Numbered from the stretch's first letter, positions 1 to 12,135 are shown. The stretch is 64,000 nt of DNA from Saccharum officinarum (GCA_020631735.1 CM036197.1:46547880-46611879); one strand, 5' to 3'. Translations and numbers: made by a program. Notes: a model not told the origin generated them from the sequence alone.

Positions 1-14
1 GTTCAAGGATACCA

Positions 15-867
15 TACCAGCGCCGGCCCAGTCTGTTTCACAGTCACAGAGCCCACCCCCTCTGCCCTGCCCTGCTGTTCCTGCGGACTGCGGTCCTGCT
101 CCGCCTACCGCCGTCGCCGCCTAAAACCTCCCCCTAGTCCCCCACCACTCCGGGGGAGAAATTTTGAAATGTAACACGTTATTCGCGTGTCTCTTGTAAT
201 ATGATCCGCAATTCGCGTGCCTTTGGAAATATGACCCATGTCATGCGAATTGTTCCAAAGTTTAGTCTTTTTAGGGCTTTCTCCACTTTAGTAATTCCAG
301 GGGTCTCTTTGCATTATTTGGGACACGGGAAAAGACGTTTGTGCCCCTCCCTCATTCCTCTTCCCTTCTACCGTTTCCCGTCGCTGGGCATGAACCGAAG
401 TGGCGCAACCCGGCCTTCCAGTCCGGTCGCCGGCGAGTAGCAGGAGGGTCCGAGCCTTTGCGTTATAAAGGATTTCATCTTATTGGCTGAGCCTCCCTTA
501 GCCAAGGAAGAGCACAGAAGCAGGTTGGTGGGCATGGCGGAGGAGGTGCATCTAGGTCTGCCAGGTCCCTGGGCGGCGGATTACCGGGAGAAGGCCAACC
601 ACTACACCACTAAGATGAGTGGAGTCCCTGTATGTCTCTTGTGTGTAGCTCTTCCGGGTTCTAGCTTACGCTTTTGCTTAGGAATTAGAGGCGAGCTTGC
701 GACATTCATCTTCTTCAGACTTCAGTTAACCCACCTATTATGACTCTTCTTAGAGGTGAGAGATTTCTCCTAGGGATCCGTAGTCGAACACCGAGCTCCT
801 TTTGAGTCGTTTGCTGATTTTTCTGCAGGGTTGGCCAACTGGTGATATGATATGGGCATTAAGCACA
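15..867 (+). pseudogene. Truncated 5' duplicate of the PDCD2-like gene
   Basis: This stretch repeats the 5' leader, exon 1, intron 1 and the first bases of exon 2 of the PDCD2-like gene at 12.9 kb. The exon 1 copy is 534-629 and encodes [20 protein letters not shown], ending at a GTATGT donor at 630. The exon 2 copy starts after the CAG at 826-828 and reads GWPTGDM, where the intact gene has DWPTADM. A 4-base ATAT insertion then breaks the frame, and similarity stops near 867. About 250 bases at roughly 165-415 of the leader are absent from the intact copy. No later exons follow, so a functional protein is not expected. It is either a partial tandem duplication or the broken remnant of a formerly complete second gene. 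Confidence 0.8.
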
Positions 868-1552
868 TCTCGCTGCACGACTAGCTCGCCGGCTACAGCA
901 CCCTGCCAGCCCGCCGCGATCGCATTCCCTCCTGCCAAGTCCGCGACCACCTGCATGGCCCCAAGCCACGCCATGGTGCTGCCGCGCAACGTGTCCCGGC
1001 TAGCCCCTCACCTCGTCTGCCTTCCCCGCTCTGCCGCTGCCGCTGTCGCCGCGATGACCTTCGGGCGCGGGCAGAGGAGGCCGGCGTGGGGCGAGGAGGA
1101 GGAAGGCAGCACAGCAGCGGCGGTCGCCGAGCTGCTGTAGCCAGGGCCAACCGCGGCGGATGTCGGCGTCCCAGCAGACACCCGCTGGGCGCTTCAACCC
1201 TTGCCGCGACCGCGAACAAGCCGATCGGCCCCTGTGCCGAGCACAAAACAAGAAGAATCTTCAATGTGTACTATGACCGCAGGTACTATTTATTGCTTAC
1301 TGCTTACAGTGTACACCGATCAGGCACAGAAAAAACCAATCGAGGGCGAGGACTCAAGTGGGCGTTGAAACAAACCACCGATCAAAGTACAAAAGATTAA
1401 AACAGACCCGCCTAAACCAAATCGAGGAAATTCAATAGGTTGCATGGTTCTAGCATGATGGGGGATTGGGGGCAAGCTAGGCAAACATATGCACATCCAT
1501 GGGCTAAGTAATAAAGGCAAAATTAGTATCTGCAGCATTTTTGCAAATTTTC
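868..1552. other. GC-rich unassigned sequence, then AT-rich spacer
   Basis: Bases 868 to about 1260 are GC-rich and open in several frames, but I recognise no protein family and no splice structure. The open frames look like a composition effect. The rest is plain spacer. Confidence 0.4.
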
Positions 1553-1692
1553 TACTCCCTCCATTCCAAATTGTAAGTTGTTTTAGCTTTGTCCCAAGTT
1601 AAACTTTGACCAAGTTTATAGAAAAATGTGCAAACATCTATTACATCATACCAATATACCATATGTTCATTAGATATAGCTGACAGAGTACA
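1553..1692. mobile_element. Stowaway-like MITE fragment
   Basis: It begins with TA followed by CTCCCTCCATTCCAAATT, the typical grass Stowaway terminus. No matching right-hand terminus is seen, so it is truncated. It lies in the 3' flank of the LRR pseudogene. Confidence 0.5.
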
Positions 1693-1836
1693 TGACTGCT
1701 GATTATTGGCATCTTAACAGAGTAGGTATTTGTTTACTAACATGTTGTCATACTTCTTTTTGTTACACTTCAGCAAACACAAAAACGGAAAGCACTATAT
1801 AAAAGGGTTCATGGATTGAGCAATGGAAGAAACCCT

Positions 1837-4635
1837 TCAAATATCTTTGTTTAAAAATTTCTTCAGAAAGGCAGCCTTGTTGATAGCCAGTTGCACATAA
1901 ACTTTGTCGTATAAGTGGTCCAAGATTTGAAAGTAAGCAATCCTCCATGATTTCTTGAACAACATGGTGAAAAATACAGTCCAAACACCCATCACAAATC
2001 CCATGCTCATGCCGATATATAGCAATAATGAATCACCCTCGTGCCAGTGATTGACATTTGGATTAGTTTCATTTGTTGAGCAGTTGTTGAGAAGAGGGGG
2101 GCCACAAAGTCCGGGGTTGCCGATGTACATGTACATATTATTGAGAGTTTCTAGCTGACGTCCAGAGGGGATCCTCCCAGATAGATGATTGTAGGACAAG
2201 TTTAGGCAACTTAGAAAGTTGAGATCCGATAAAGTTGAGGGGATGTGACTGGTCAAATAATTAAAAGATAGGTAAAGGGACTCCAATGCCATTAAAGCAC
2301 CAATGTCATCTGGAATTGGCCCACTTATCTGGTTCCTAGAGAGATTCAAACTCCGAAGTCCCTTGAGTGAAGATAGTTCCTTTGGAATGTATCGGGTTAA
2401 ACAATTACTTGACAAATCAATCAACACTAACTGTTGAGTGAGTTCATGGGTATAGTTAAGCTCTCGGTCTTTTATGAATGTTGATATGCTGTCAGTACTG
2501 TAATTGGAAAATTTGCTTGTGCCATATGAATGTTTCATGCCTCTCAACCTTGCTAGGGATGAAGGTATACTTCCAGATATATTGTTGTGTGCTATGTCCA
2601 GATAATGAAGTCTAACAAAGCTAGTTAACTGCTTAGGAAGGTGACCATGAAACATATTCGATCTTAGAATCAACACCTCTTGGAAGGGCATTTTCTCTGC
2701 AATCCATGTTGGCACATTTCCTGAGAACATGTTGTGTGAAAGGTCAAGAAAGTCCAAACCTCTAGCATATTGAAGGAAACGAGGGAATTCACCAGATAGA
2801 TTGTTACTTCTCAAGTCTAGCATTAGTAAAGAAGTGTTCTTTTGACATAGTGGAAGACCCCCTGTAAGTTGATTGTTTGACAGGTTTATTTCTGACCGAA
2901 CATAACACATGTATGCTGGGATAGTGCCTGTAAACTGATTGCTATAAAGAAGAAAAAACTTCAGATCGGGAGCTGTGAGGTTTACTGGTAGCTGCCCAGA
3001 CAAAGCATTTCTAGAAAGGTCCATTAAATATATGAATGGCAGCTCTAGACTTGCTGGTAAAGCACCGGTGAGGTTATTTCTTGACAAGTCCAAGCTCGAA
3101 ACATTTGCATACGCAACCCAAAACCAATGTGGTAGAACATCATTTATCCTTGCATCTGAAATATCAAGGTCGCGTATGCCAGTTTGCCACCTCAGCCATG
3201 TAGGAAACTGAGGGCCAATGTCACATGACCCAAGATGTGCACTTGTTAATCTAAATGGAGGAATCCAATCTTTAACAAATTCTAATTTCAGGGAGTTTTG
3301 TGAAAGGTTTAGGTACTTAAGCTTCGCCAGACTTGCAAACGTGCCTTCTGAAAGCACACCGCTGAACTTATTCAGTCCAAGGCCCAAGTAAGTCAAATTA
3401 GAGAGCGATCCAATCCCATCAGGTACATCACCGATTAACATGTTACGAGAAAGGTCAAGATAACTTGGACTCTTCATGTTTCCTATCCCGTAAGGTAGAG
3501 CCAACCAACATGTTCCTTGAGAGGTCAAGAAAAGTCAGACTCGTCATGTTTCCTATCCAAACCGGCAGCTGCCCAATCAGATTTGCATCCTGCAGGTGTA
3601 GCTCACGCAGCTTGCTCCACGAGCACTGCGGTAATCTACCCATCACATCCCCATTGATATAACAATTGTTATATTCTAAATTGAGTAGCTGTAGATTACA
3701 TAGGTTTTTCAAGGTCACCGGCACGATGCCTGATATGAAATTTTCATCTAAATATAGGACCTCAAGGGATGACATGTTTCCTAATGCACCGGGGATGGGC
3801 CCGTACCATCCACAACCACTGAGAATTAGCTCCTTGATGGAAGTGAGATCCCAAAACCAGTTGTGTAGGAGCAACGAGTTAAATGAATTGTAGGACAAAT
3901 CAAGGATCTCAAGATGTGTGAGGTTAGAATGGGACAGAGTAGAGATTGTGCCGTTAAGGGAACAGTCCAGCAGGTAGAGGGCTTTCAGATTTGGCAGCTT
4001 GTTGACCTCTCGCAGCCAACCCCTTGCTGAACTGATCTTCAAGAAGCTCATATCGAGAAACCTTAGCGAAGAGAGATGTGGCAACCATGCAAGATCTGAC
4101 ACGGACTGAAAATAAAGGTCGCTAAGATCAAGGTGGTGCAAGCGAGAAAGGTTACCAAGCTGAGACGGTATACCCCCCCAGAAAACAGGCGTTTGAGAGG
4201 TTGAGATACCTTAGCTTTTTTAGGGTACCCAAAAACGACAAAGGCTCCCTCGTGCTATCATTTAAGTAATTGTAGCTGAGATCCAGGTATCTCAGATGGG
4301 GTAAGCCCGCAATAACGGAGGAGCTGTTTATCTGACCTCTGAACTTGATATCTTGCGGCGAGTGCTCAGGGCCCCGGAGGTCAAGCTTGATGACATGGCC
4401 GGTCTGGTTGTCGCACCGGACTCCTTGCCATCCGCAGCAGGATTCGCCTCGCCATGACGAGAGGCGTCCAGTGGGGTCTACGAAGCTTTCCTTCAGGGAG
4501 ATCGCTTGCAACACAGCCACGACCGGACTCATCGGAGACCGCCCTTGCATGAACAAAGCACGAGAGCAGTGTCGCCGAAAGGATCAAGGCCAAGGTTGCA
4601 GCAGCTCCTGGAAGACTGAGAAGGCGAGCAGTCAT
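1837..4635 (-). pseudogene. LRR receptor-like protein (RLP), frameshifted
   Basis: This is a membrane receptor-like protein of the Cf/EIX type, a family that senses extracellular ligands in immunity or development. Reading from 4635, there is a signal peptide (MTARLLSLPG then a Leu/Ala-rich core), an LRR cap ([18 protein letters not shown]), many 24-residue LRRs of the LxxLxxLxLSxNxxxGxIP type, the end motif NPGLCGPPL, an acidic spacer, one membrane segment (LLLYIGMSMGFVMGVWTVFF) and a short basic tail. There is no kinase domain, as expected for RLPs. Three frame breaks interrupt it: near 4490-4510, at the seven-C run 4173-4179, and near 3491-3505. Each looks like a one-base indel in otherwise well-preserved coding sequence, so it is a young pseudogene, a null allele, or carries assembly errors. 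The start at 4635 is chosen because it puts the signal peptide at the N terminus; 4680 and 4713 are alternatives. Confidence 0.85.
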
Positions 4636-4756
4636 CCTGTGGTTCTTCTTTGTTTTGTCTTTTTTGCTATAGTTGTGCATGGAATGCAAACTAGCTTTGG
4701 AGGCAGCAAGCATTAGCTTATTGATACATCATCATCTCTTTCTCTATATGAACTCA

Positions 4757-4764
4757 TTTATATA
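4757..4764 (-). promoter_or_regulatory. Probable TATA box of the RLP gene
   Basis: On the minus strand the sequence reads TATATAAA, about 120 bases upstream of the chosen start codon at 4635. Spacing suits a start of transcription near 4730. Nothing else supports it. Confidence 0.45.
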
Positions 4765-5289
4765 TGCACTGGCGCAGCTGGCAGGACAAGCTAGTTTTGC
4801 CCTGCTTGACCAGGCAGCAAGTCAACGAAAGTAGTCGGGCGATCTAACCGGGACCGTATGAATTGCCTTTTTGAGCTCTGGGACTGGCAGCCTCCTTGAG
4901 CTCTCGGTGCTACCATGCGAATCGGGGACCTGGACACCAGCTTGATCTCCGCTCCGCCAGAGGCCTGATCGGCGTCCTGCCTGGATCGACATCGACCTGT
5001 TGGGCTTGACAAGAAGATGGTCGGCAATCGGCATGCACAAGAAGTCAGTCGTCGCATGACCATTCAGCAACTGGTGGCTTGCGTGCAAAGTATGACTTCA
5101 GTGTGCGCGGGAACAGCTTACACACGGCAAGGCGGCCTTGGATGAGCACCCATTGCGTGGCCAGTAGTATGGGCAGAACAGAAGGGGTAATCTTCTTTCG
5201 AGTGCAGGAGTGAGTGATATTTTGGCAGATGGGTGGTCATCAGGGCCTTGCACATGTAATGACTGATTGAGCAAACAGAAGCTATGAGA
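4765..5289. other. Upstream flank of the RLP pseudogene
   Basis: Unique-looking sequence with no coding potential that I can support. Confidence 0.35.
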
Positions 5290-5460
5290 TACTCCCTCCG
5301 TCCCAAAAACAGAATGGCGCTATGAAATTTGGGTCAGTCAAATTTTCTTGGCTTTGACTAGATTTATAGAAAATATTAGCAATATCTAAATAATTTTATT
5401 ATGAAAACATATTAAATGATTAATCTAATGACGCTAATTATGTATCTAAATAATTCTAAT
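5290..5460. mobile_element. Stowaway-like MITE, left part only
   Basis: It begins TA then CTCCCTCCGTCCCAAAA, the classic Stowaway end. The right end is missing or too diverged to place, so the end coordinate is approximate. Confidence 0.5.
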
Positions 5461-5724
5461 GCCTGTACCTGAGAATGGTCAGAGGTTCACCAAAAGAAAA
5501 ACAGAGGACAGTTGGTACCAATTTGGTGTGTGCGTGTGCTCAACTTTTGCGTTTACTGCTTTTCAATTCGTTGGCTGCTAGCTATGCATAAGGTTTTGTG
5601 CAAATCAAGCCAAGCCATCCCATGGGCGATTAACACAGGTCTTTAATATTTTTCTCCCTGCAGAATCTCTCTAACAAAATTCTAATAAATGCTATCAAAG
5701 GTAAGCTAACAGGTCATCACCACT

Positions 5725-5880
5725 AGTGGCGGACCCAGAATCATTTCATTGGGTAGGCATACAGTATAGGAACAGTGCTCCACAGTACGCTACAGTTCTT
5801 GCTACAGTGCTCCGTTACCTTGGTCGTCGGGAATCTGGGGTAGTCCTGGGACTACCCAAAACACGGCTAGGTCCGCCACT
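5725..5880. mobile_element. MITE with AGTGGCGGACC termini
   Basis: The 156-bp element has perfect 11-bp inverted ends, AGTGGCGGACC at 5725 and GGTCCGCCACT ending at 5880. A relative with similar ends lies at 17101-17261. Superfamily is not settled; no clear target duplication was read. Confidence 0.7.
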
Positions 5881-7756
5881 GATCACCACCCTTTTCACTT
5901 TCATAAGACAATTTGTCCTACTATCTAATTAAGCAATCAAAGGTCGTTCATGATATAAGTCGTCGCCAATGTGACGATTGCAAACCAACTGTAGCAAACT
6001 TCAGTAGCACTAGTATTTTGAAAGCCATCTCATTTGTTTTTCCTAAGATAGAATATATCCATGCAACTGATACTTTGATATGTATACCCTATCCTCGCTT
6101 AATGGAATCAAATTTGCAGTATCCTCACCTCAGAAGCTCTAGTTGGGCGCCTCTTGATCTTTGCAAGATATGTTCATATACAACACCGGTTATTCTCAGC
6201 AACTATCAACTCCGTTCTTGAACAACACATTGCATAGATGGAACTAGTTGAATGCATTCCTCCAAAAATCTGGGTATTTTGGTCTTCTCATTCACTAGCT
6301 CAGTCCAGTCTTAGAAGCTACATTCTCTCTAAACATGATTGCTTTACATTTTCTCCGGTCACCAATGCCTGATAGCTCTTTAGGTGCCGGTGTGTCGCCA
6401 CAGAACAACATAAATTCAACTTCTTTTATACGTTGTGCTGTGAATAAAGGATATGATATCCATGGATAGGAGCTTGCTATATTCTGTATAATCTTATGGA
6501 TTGTTTTGGTCTTGTCACAAAAGAATCTCGTGTTATGTTAACTCATAGATATACATATGGCCTGCATTTTTTCTTCTCTTTATCAGACATTAGGCTTGAG
6601 TTGAAAATTGCAGGTTTTGATTGCAATTTGAAGAGTCATACATGTATATTATATAATGTGTGTTAGTCCCGTTTCACTATAAGAACTTAGGCTGTTGAGC
6701 ATTTTTTTTAAAGTCATATTCTGGCACTATATCTGTTTCCTTTTCCTGGTCAATTTAAACATTAAACCAACACATATATGCAGGGAACTCTATTACATAT
6801 GTCGCTCCAAAAAACTGTCTCATCATCTGTGTTCTTGCCAATAACTCAGAGATCTTATGATAAGGTTTCGTGGATCCGTTTGTGTTCCTTTGGTCCTACT
6901 ACACTTAAAAATTATGGAGCTAGCTGAGGTCATTTCAGGTTTCAATGTATTCAAATGTGTACATTTGCAAAATGATACATTTTGCTACCCCTGTTTAGCC
7001 TTTTTGTTTTTTGAATATTTACATAAGAATCTTGCATTATTTCCGGCTAGAACTGCAGACACCATTATCTTCTCTGTTAGAACCCTATTTAAAATAGGAT
7101 AAACTGCGATGTTTAATGGCCATGGTCTAAGACCCTCTTCTTTTTCATTTACTGATATCTCATTGTTTTAAATTATTGCTACAACAGAACTAACTTACAA
7201 ACATCGTCAATTAATTATTCCACCAACAGTGAAAACTATGCTTGGGTTATGCGATCCTGGCTGATTGAAGCATGGCTATGTACAAGCCTAAAGTGGAGAA
7301 TTCACTCAGGTGTGACAACTCAATATGTATTACTTATGCGCCGTGGGCTGAGATGCAGGATATAAACCGACTGAATACTGATATGACACATCGGCTAACT
7401 CCATGGTGAGCGTGGCAAAGCCGTGCTTTGTTTCTAGTATGGACTAATCATGAATTTAATTATTTTCTAATAGGTTCTAACCACTAATTAGTCTTCATTA
7501 ACTCTTGTTAGTTCATGGTTAGTCTATATTTAGCTCTTCTATTTAGCATTCAAATTTCAAAACCTAGGACCAATTTTTTATCCAATATAATCCAAACACC
7601 ACCCAACAAGGTCGCATGGATTTATCATGACGGGGCCAGCAGGGCAGGGTGAGCACAGGGACATCTATGGATCAGTAATGTATAGGCAATAAAGTTGGTA
7701 CCTAGACGTGAGACCATAAATAATAATAATCCTACCATGTTTTGTATCTTATACAG
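5881..7756. other. AT-rich intergenic stretch without a recognisable gene
   Basis: About 1.9 kb with only short open frames in all six phases and no family that I recognise. It may contain old transposon remnants; around 7430-7600 there is MITE-like sequence ending in a CCAAACACCACC motif, but I could not pair its ends. Confidence 0.4.
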
Positions 7757-7912
7757 TACTTCGTCCATTCCAAATTATAAGACGTTTGACTTTTTTAACT
7801 CTAAGTTTGACCACTCGTCTTATTCAAATTGCACAAATTTTTTAAATAAGACGAGTGGTCAAACTTGGTGTCAAAAAAGTTAAAAGTATTATAATTTGGG
7901 ATGGAGGAAGTA
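7757..7912. mobile_element. Complete Stowaway MITE
   Basis: Both ends are present: TACTTCGTCCATTCCAAATT at the left and the inverted match, ending GGATGGAGGAAGTA, at the right. It is 156 bp long and bounded by TA dinucleotides. The interior is also largely self-complementary (GACGAGTGGTCAAACTT arms), so a transcript would fold into a hairpin. Confidence 0.85.
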
Positions 7913-8087
7913 CTATTTATCCAACAAAGGAAACATCTACTCCATCAGATCTGTAATATAGCCCATAAATTACCATGTAAATCAGAAGCAATTAAAATAC
8001 CCCTTCATATGCTGATAAATCAACCACCACTATCACTATGTAAAAAATAATCTAGAAATCCTTTTATATCTATTTCCTTATTGAATC

Positions 8088-8231
8088 TTTGTCTTGCAAT
8101 AAAAGGACATCCAGAGTTTTGTTTGCTTGGTACTGTTTGTCTTGCAATAAAAGGACATCCAGAGTTGCAATTCAAATTATTTTTGTCTTGCAATAAAAGG
8201 ACATCCAGAGTTGCAATTCAAATTATTTTTG
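8088..8231. repeat. Three tandem copies of a roughly 46-bp unit
   Basis: The core TTTGTCTTGCAATAAAAGGA followed by CATCCAGAGTT starts at 8088, 8136 and 8182. Copies 2 and 3 also share the trailer GCAATTCAAATTATT. It is probably local slippage or unequal exchange. Confidence 0.85.
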
Positions 8232-9132
8232 AAATAAAATATAATAGAAAAAATGAACATAGTTCAACATAAGAGTTGTAAAAAGCACATAAACTCCAAA
8301 AGATAAAGACCAGGTAATCTCAACTACACAACCAAAAAAAAAGTAATTTGCAGAGCTAATTAGGGATGAAAGCAAACATAAACGGGCGGAAAAAAACTTT
8401 ATTTTTAGCGGAAATGGAGTCGGGTTGGGGGTAACAGAATTGAAAATGGATAGGGCTACATAGAAATACGGAACACAGACAAATACAGAGCAGGGAGCCA
8501 ACATGATCAAATATTCTTGAGCATAAACAAAGTCACATAATAATATACACATACGAAGTTATCGATTCAATATCCACTGGCATGCATGTGTTAACATGCA
8601 TAATTGGTGATTAGTAGATTTATGGACATAATAATTTTTAGACATATCTCACATAGGTCGAAAACGGATGAAAAACATAATAAAGAGCATCTCTAACAGT
8701 TTACCATCCGGCTTTTCCATCTTTAACTTTTTAGCAAAATAACAAAAAACTCTATCCACATCTTCGCTCCCATCAAGTTCGCAAAAATCCTCCCTGAGAG
8801 CGCATAGATGCGCGCAACGAGCAGAAATTCTGCGCCGCTGCTCCTGGCCAGCAAAAAGCTGCATGCTGCGGCGTCCTGCGTGTGGTCCCGCTGCTGCTCG
8901 CTGCCCGATGCGGAGAAGCACTGTCTACTGTGCCGCTACGCTGCAGCTGGCCATGCTTTCGCATCTGCAGGGAAAGGACATGTCTACGTCTATAGGTACG
9001 TACGCGTGCGCTGCAGTGAGGAAGGAGAGCCTCTCGCACGCCGTTCGGAGTAGGCCTCGACCATGCCATGCCAGGGCGTTCCATCTGATGCTCAGCTTTT
9101 GGTGTCTCTTGTCTACAGTACTTTTCCTCTTA

Positions 9133-9424
9133 GGCCGTGTTCAGTTCCCAAGGGCGTGTTTAGTTGCCGGAATAGGCGGCGGCGGAATCACTGTGCATCA
9201 CTGTGCTACACTGTAACATTTTGTTTTTATTTGGTAAAAATTGTCCAAACATTGACTAATTAAGTTCAAAATGTTCGTCTCGCAAAATACAACAAAACTG
9301 TGCAATTAGTTTTTGATTTCATCTACATTTAGTACTTCATGCATGTGCCGGCATTTTGATGTGATGGGGAATCTTCTTTTTGCATAGTAGAATTTGGAGA
9401 AATATTTGGGATCTAAACATGGCC
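9133..9424. mobile_element. MITE with GGCC(G/A)TGTTTAG-type termini
   Basis: GGCCGTGTTCAGTTCCC at the left pairs with GGGATCTAAACATGGCC at the right. The interior, with AAAATGTTCGTCTCGCAAA and TTTTTGATTTCATCTACATT, recurs in the neighbouring copy. It is nested in the 8685-9914 element. Confidence 0.7.
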
Positions 9425-9449
9425 CAAGTCGGAAGCCACCGAGTTGGAT

Positions 9450-9693
9450 CTGTGCGCTACAGTGTTCCTACCGGAACACTGTAGCGCGTTTTGTTTTTTA
9501 GTGTAAAAAATTGTCCAAAAATGATTAATTAGACTCAAAATGTTCGTCTCGCAAAGTAAAACAAAACTGTGCTATTAGTTTTTGATTTCATCTACATTTA
9601 GTACTCCATGCATTTGCCGACATTTTGATGTAATGGGAAATCTCTTTTTGCATAGTAGAATTTTGGCACCCAAATCTGGAACTAAATAAGACC
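9450..9693. mobile_element. Second, left-truncated copy of the neighbouring MITE
   Basis: It shares most of its interior with 9133-9424 and ends in GGAACTAAATAAGACC. The left terminus is replaced by a short perfect hairpin around 9454-9485 whose arms read CGCTACAGTGTTCC. Confidence 0.6.
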
Positions 9694-10055
9694 TTATCCT
9701 CTCGAGGCCACATCTTGTCTGCTGTACGGAGATGAGCTCACGCAGGTGTACAGAGCCCTGGAGCCAGTACGTCGTGATGGACAGATTCTTATTTGGGAAG
9801 TGAATTATGACAAATAATTGGGGATGAATTTTTTTTTTCCTCCCTATATTATTTTAGAAGTTGGCAAATACTATGATTTGGGAAACAGAAAATACCAAAC
9901 TGTTGAAAATGCTCTAAGGACCCCACAAAAACGGGCAGAAAATCCCTATCCCATTTTCGTACGAAAATGGGATCCACAAATACGAAAATGAGCAGGACAA
10001 AAGTAGAAAAACTAGATGGATCGGGACGGGATTTTTTCCGTCCTTTTTATCCTTA

Positions 10056-10178
10056 GAGGCTCTGTTCGACTGGCTAGAAAAACGGTTGATGCTAATGCTG
10101 ATGATGATCTGTTGTGAGAGAAAAATATTGTTATTTTGCTGAAACGGTACAACTGATAAGTTCAAGCGAACAGGGCTT
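10056..10178. mobile_element. Short MITE with GCTCTGTTCG / CGAACAGGGC termini
   Basis: The inverted ends are about 10 bp. The internal TGTTGTGAGAGAAAAATA is shared with the element at 24585-24670 and, inverted, near 51482. It is a small high-copy grass MITE family that I do not assign to a superfamily. Confidence 0.65.
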
Positions 10179-10591
10179 AATGGTCATATTCAACATATAG
10201 TGATGAAGAGGAACATCACCAAAGTAATTAATATGCAAAGCTGGAAGTATAGTGAATTGTAGGATTTGAGCTATTGTACGAGACCGCACCGGTTCTCTTG
10301 AACTTATCAGCTCGGATTATCAACTATGGTATAATATTTTTTCTCAACCGGCTTATAAGCTGCAGAAACCACCAGTCAATCAGCCAATCATTTCTGGCCT
10401 GGTTCATGACCCTTACTGACAGGGTTTGGACAACAATGAACGAACCAACGAAAAATTTATAGGATTTATTTTTACATTGAAAAATGACGGGCGGCTCAAG
10501 TCCGGTCTGACAAAGCCCATGACACAGTGCTGTACATGGTTTTCAGGCCTCAAAATGTTGGGCTTTTCTTTTAGCCCGGCCTGACTTTTGC

Positions 10592-10612
10592 ATATATATA
10601 TATATATATATA
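10592..10612. repeat. (TA)n tract, left flank of a TA-associated MITE
   Basis: About ten TA units directly left of the element at 10626-10805. Confidence 0.9.
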
Positions 10613-10625
10613 GACACACACGGCA

Positions 10626-10805
10626 GCGCTATTCTACACCCTCGTAAGCCAAAACTGACCTGAAAAAATACTGAGTAGTACTGAACCGCGTTCAGTATCA
10701 GTCAGTAGTACACCCAGGACCACGAAAATACTAAACAATACTGAAACACGAATACTGAACGATACTGAAATCTGTTCAGTATAACAGTTTGGTGTAGAAT
10801 AGCGC
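10626..10805. mobile_element. 180-bp MITE embedded in a (TA)n microsatellite
   Basis: Perfect 15-bp inverted ends, GCGCTATTCTACACC and GGTGTAGAATAGCGC, bound a 180-bp element rich in AATACTGAAC-type motifs. (TA)n lies on both sides (10592-10612 and 10807-10823). Insertion into TA microsatellites is the habit reported for the rice Micron MITEs; family membership is inferred from that habit, not from sequence. Confidence 0.75.
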
Positions 10806-10823
10806 GTATATATATATATATAT

Positions 10824-11080
10824 AGTATACTCTATAGCTAGCTACAAAATAAGTTATTTCGTAGCCACCTCTATTTACGATAATTTTATATACTAATTTA
10901 CGACAATGTCAGTATATATTTACGATAGTTGAATTACTATAGCACACGAGGATATTTACCATAATGTTATAGTAAACCACTTAGTAAGAGTTATTGTAAT
11001 CTCGTAAATTAGTATAGCAATTATCGTAACTCAAAGTGGCTACAGAATAAGTTATTCTGTAGCCAGCTGTAGGGTAGTAG
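10824..11080 (+). mobile_element. TA-associated MITE, unit A copy 1
   Basis: The roughly 250-bp unit starts GTATACTCTATAGCTAGCTAC and ends near GTAGCCAGCTGTAGGGTAG. Its ends are inverted copies of each other, and each contains the near-palindrome CTACAGAATAAGTTATTCTG. (TA)n lies on both sides. Confidence 0.7.
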
Positions 11081-11114
11081 TTCTATATATATATATATAT
11101 ATGAATAGATTGGG

Positions 11115-11245
11115 AATATATTTACCATAATGTTATAGTAAACCACTTAGTAAGAGTTACTGTAATCTCATAAATTAGTATAGCAATTATTGTAACTCAA
11201 AGTGGCTACAGAATAAGTTATTCTGTAGCCAGCTGTAGGGTAGTG
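11115..11245 (+). mobile_element. Unit A, right-half partial copy
   Basis: It repeats the right half of the 10824-11080 unit almost exactly, from ATTTACCATAATGTTATAG to CAGCTGTAGGGTAGTG. Confidence 0.75.
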
Positions 11246-11246
11246 G

Positions 11247-11603
<357 letters not shown>

Positions 11604-11629
11604 TCGTACGTGTAAAAAGGAATTTTCCT

Positions 11630-12135
11630 ATATATATAGGGAGAGTATACTCTATAGCTAGCTACAAAATAAGTTATTCTGTAGCCACCTCCATTTACGA
11701 TAATTTTATATACTAATTTACGGTAATATCAATATATATTTACAATAGTTGGATTACTATAACACATGAGAATATTTACCATAACGTTATAGTAAATCAC
11801 ATAGTAAGGAGTTAATATAATCTCGTAAATTAGCATAGCAATTATCGTAACTCAAAGTAGCTACAGAATAAATTACTGCTACCCTATAGTTGGCTACAGA
11901 ATAACTTATTCTGTAGCCACTTTGAGTTACGATAATTACTATGTTAATTTATGAGATTATAATAACTTCTTACTAAGTGGTTTACTACAATGTTACGGTA
12001 AATATCCCCATGTGTTATAGTAACCCAACTATCATAAATATGTATTGATATTATCGTAAATTAGTATATAAAATTATCGTAAATGGAGGTGGCTACAAAA
12101 TAACTTATTCTGTAGCTGGCTATAGAGTATACTCT

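Larger units (their letters stand above)
8685..9914. mobile_element. 1.2-kb DNA element with GAGCATC termini, holding nested MITEs
   Basis: Left end GAGCATCTCTAACAGTTT and right end AAACTGTTGAAAATGCTC are imperfect inverted repeats of a type common in grasses. The interior has a GC-rich block (about 8780-9060) that could be captured host sequence, plus two related MITEs (9133-9424 and about 9450-9693). No target duplication could be fixed, so the superfamily is left open. Confidence 0.55.
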
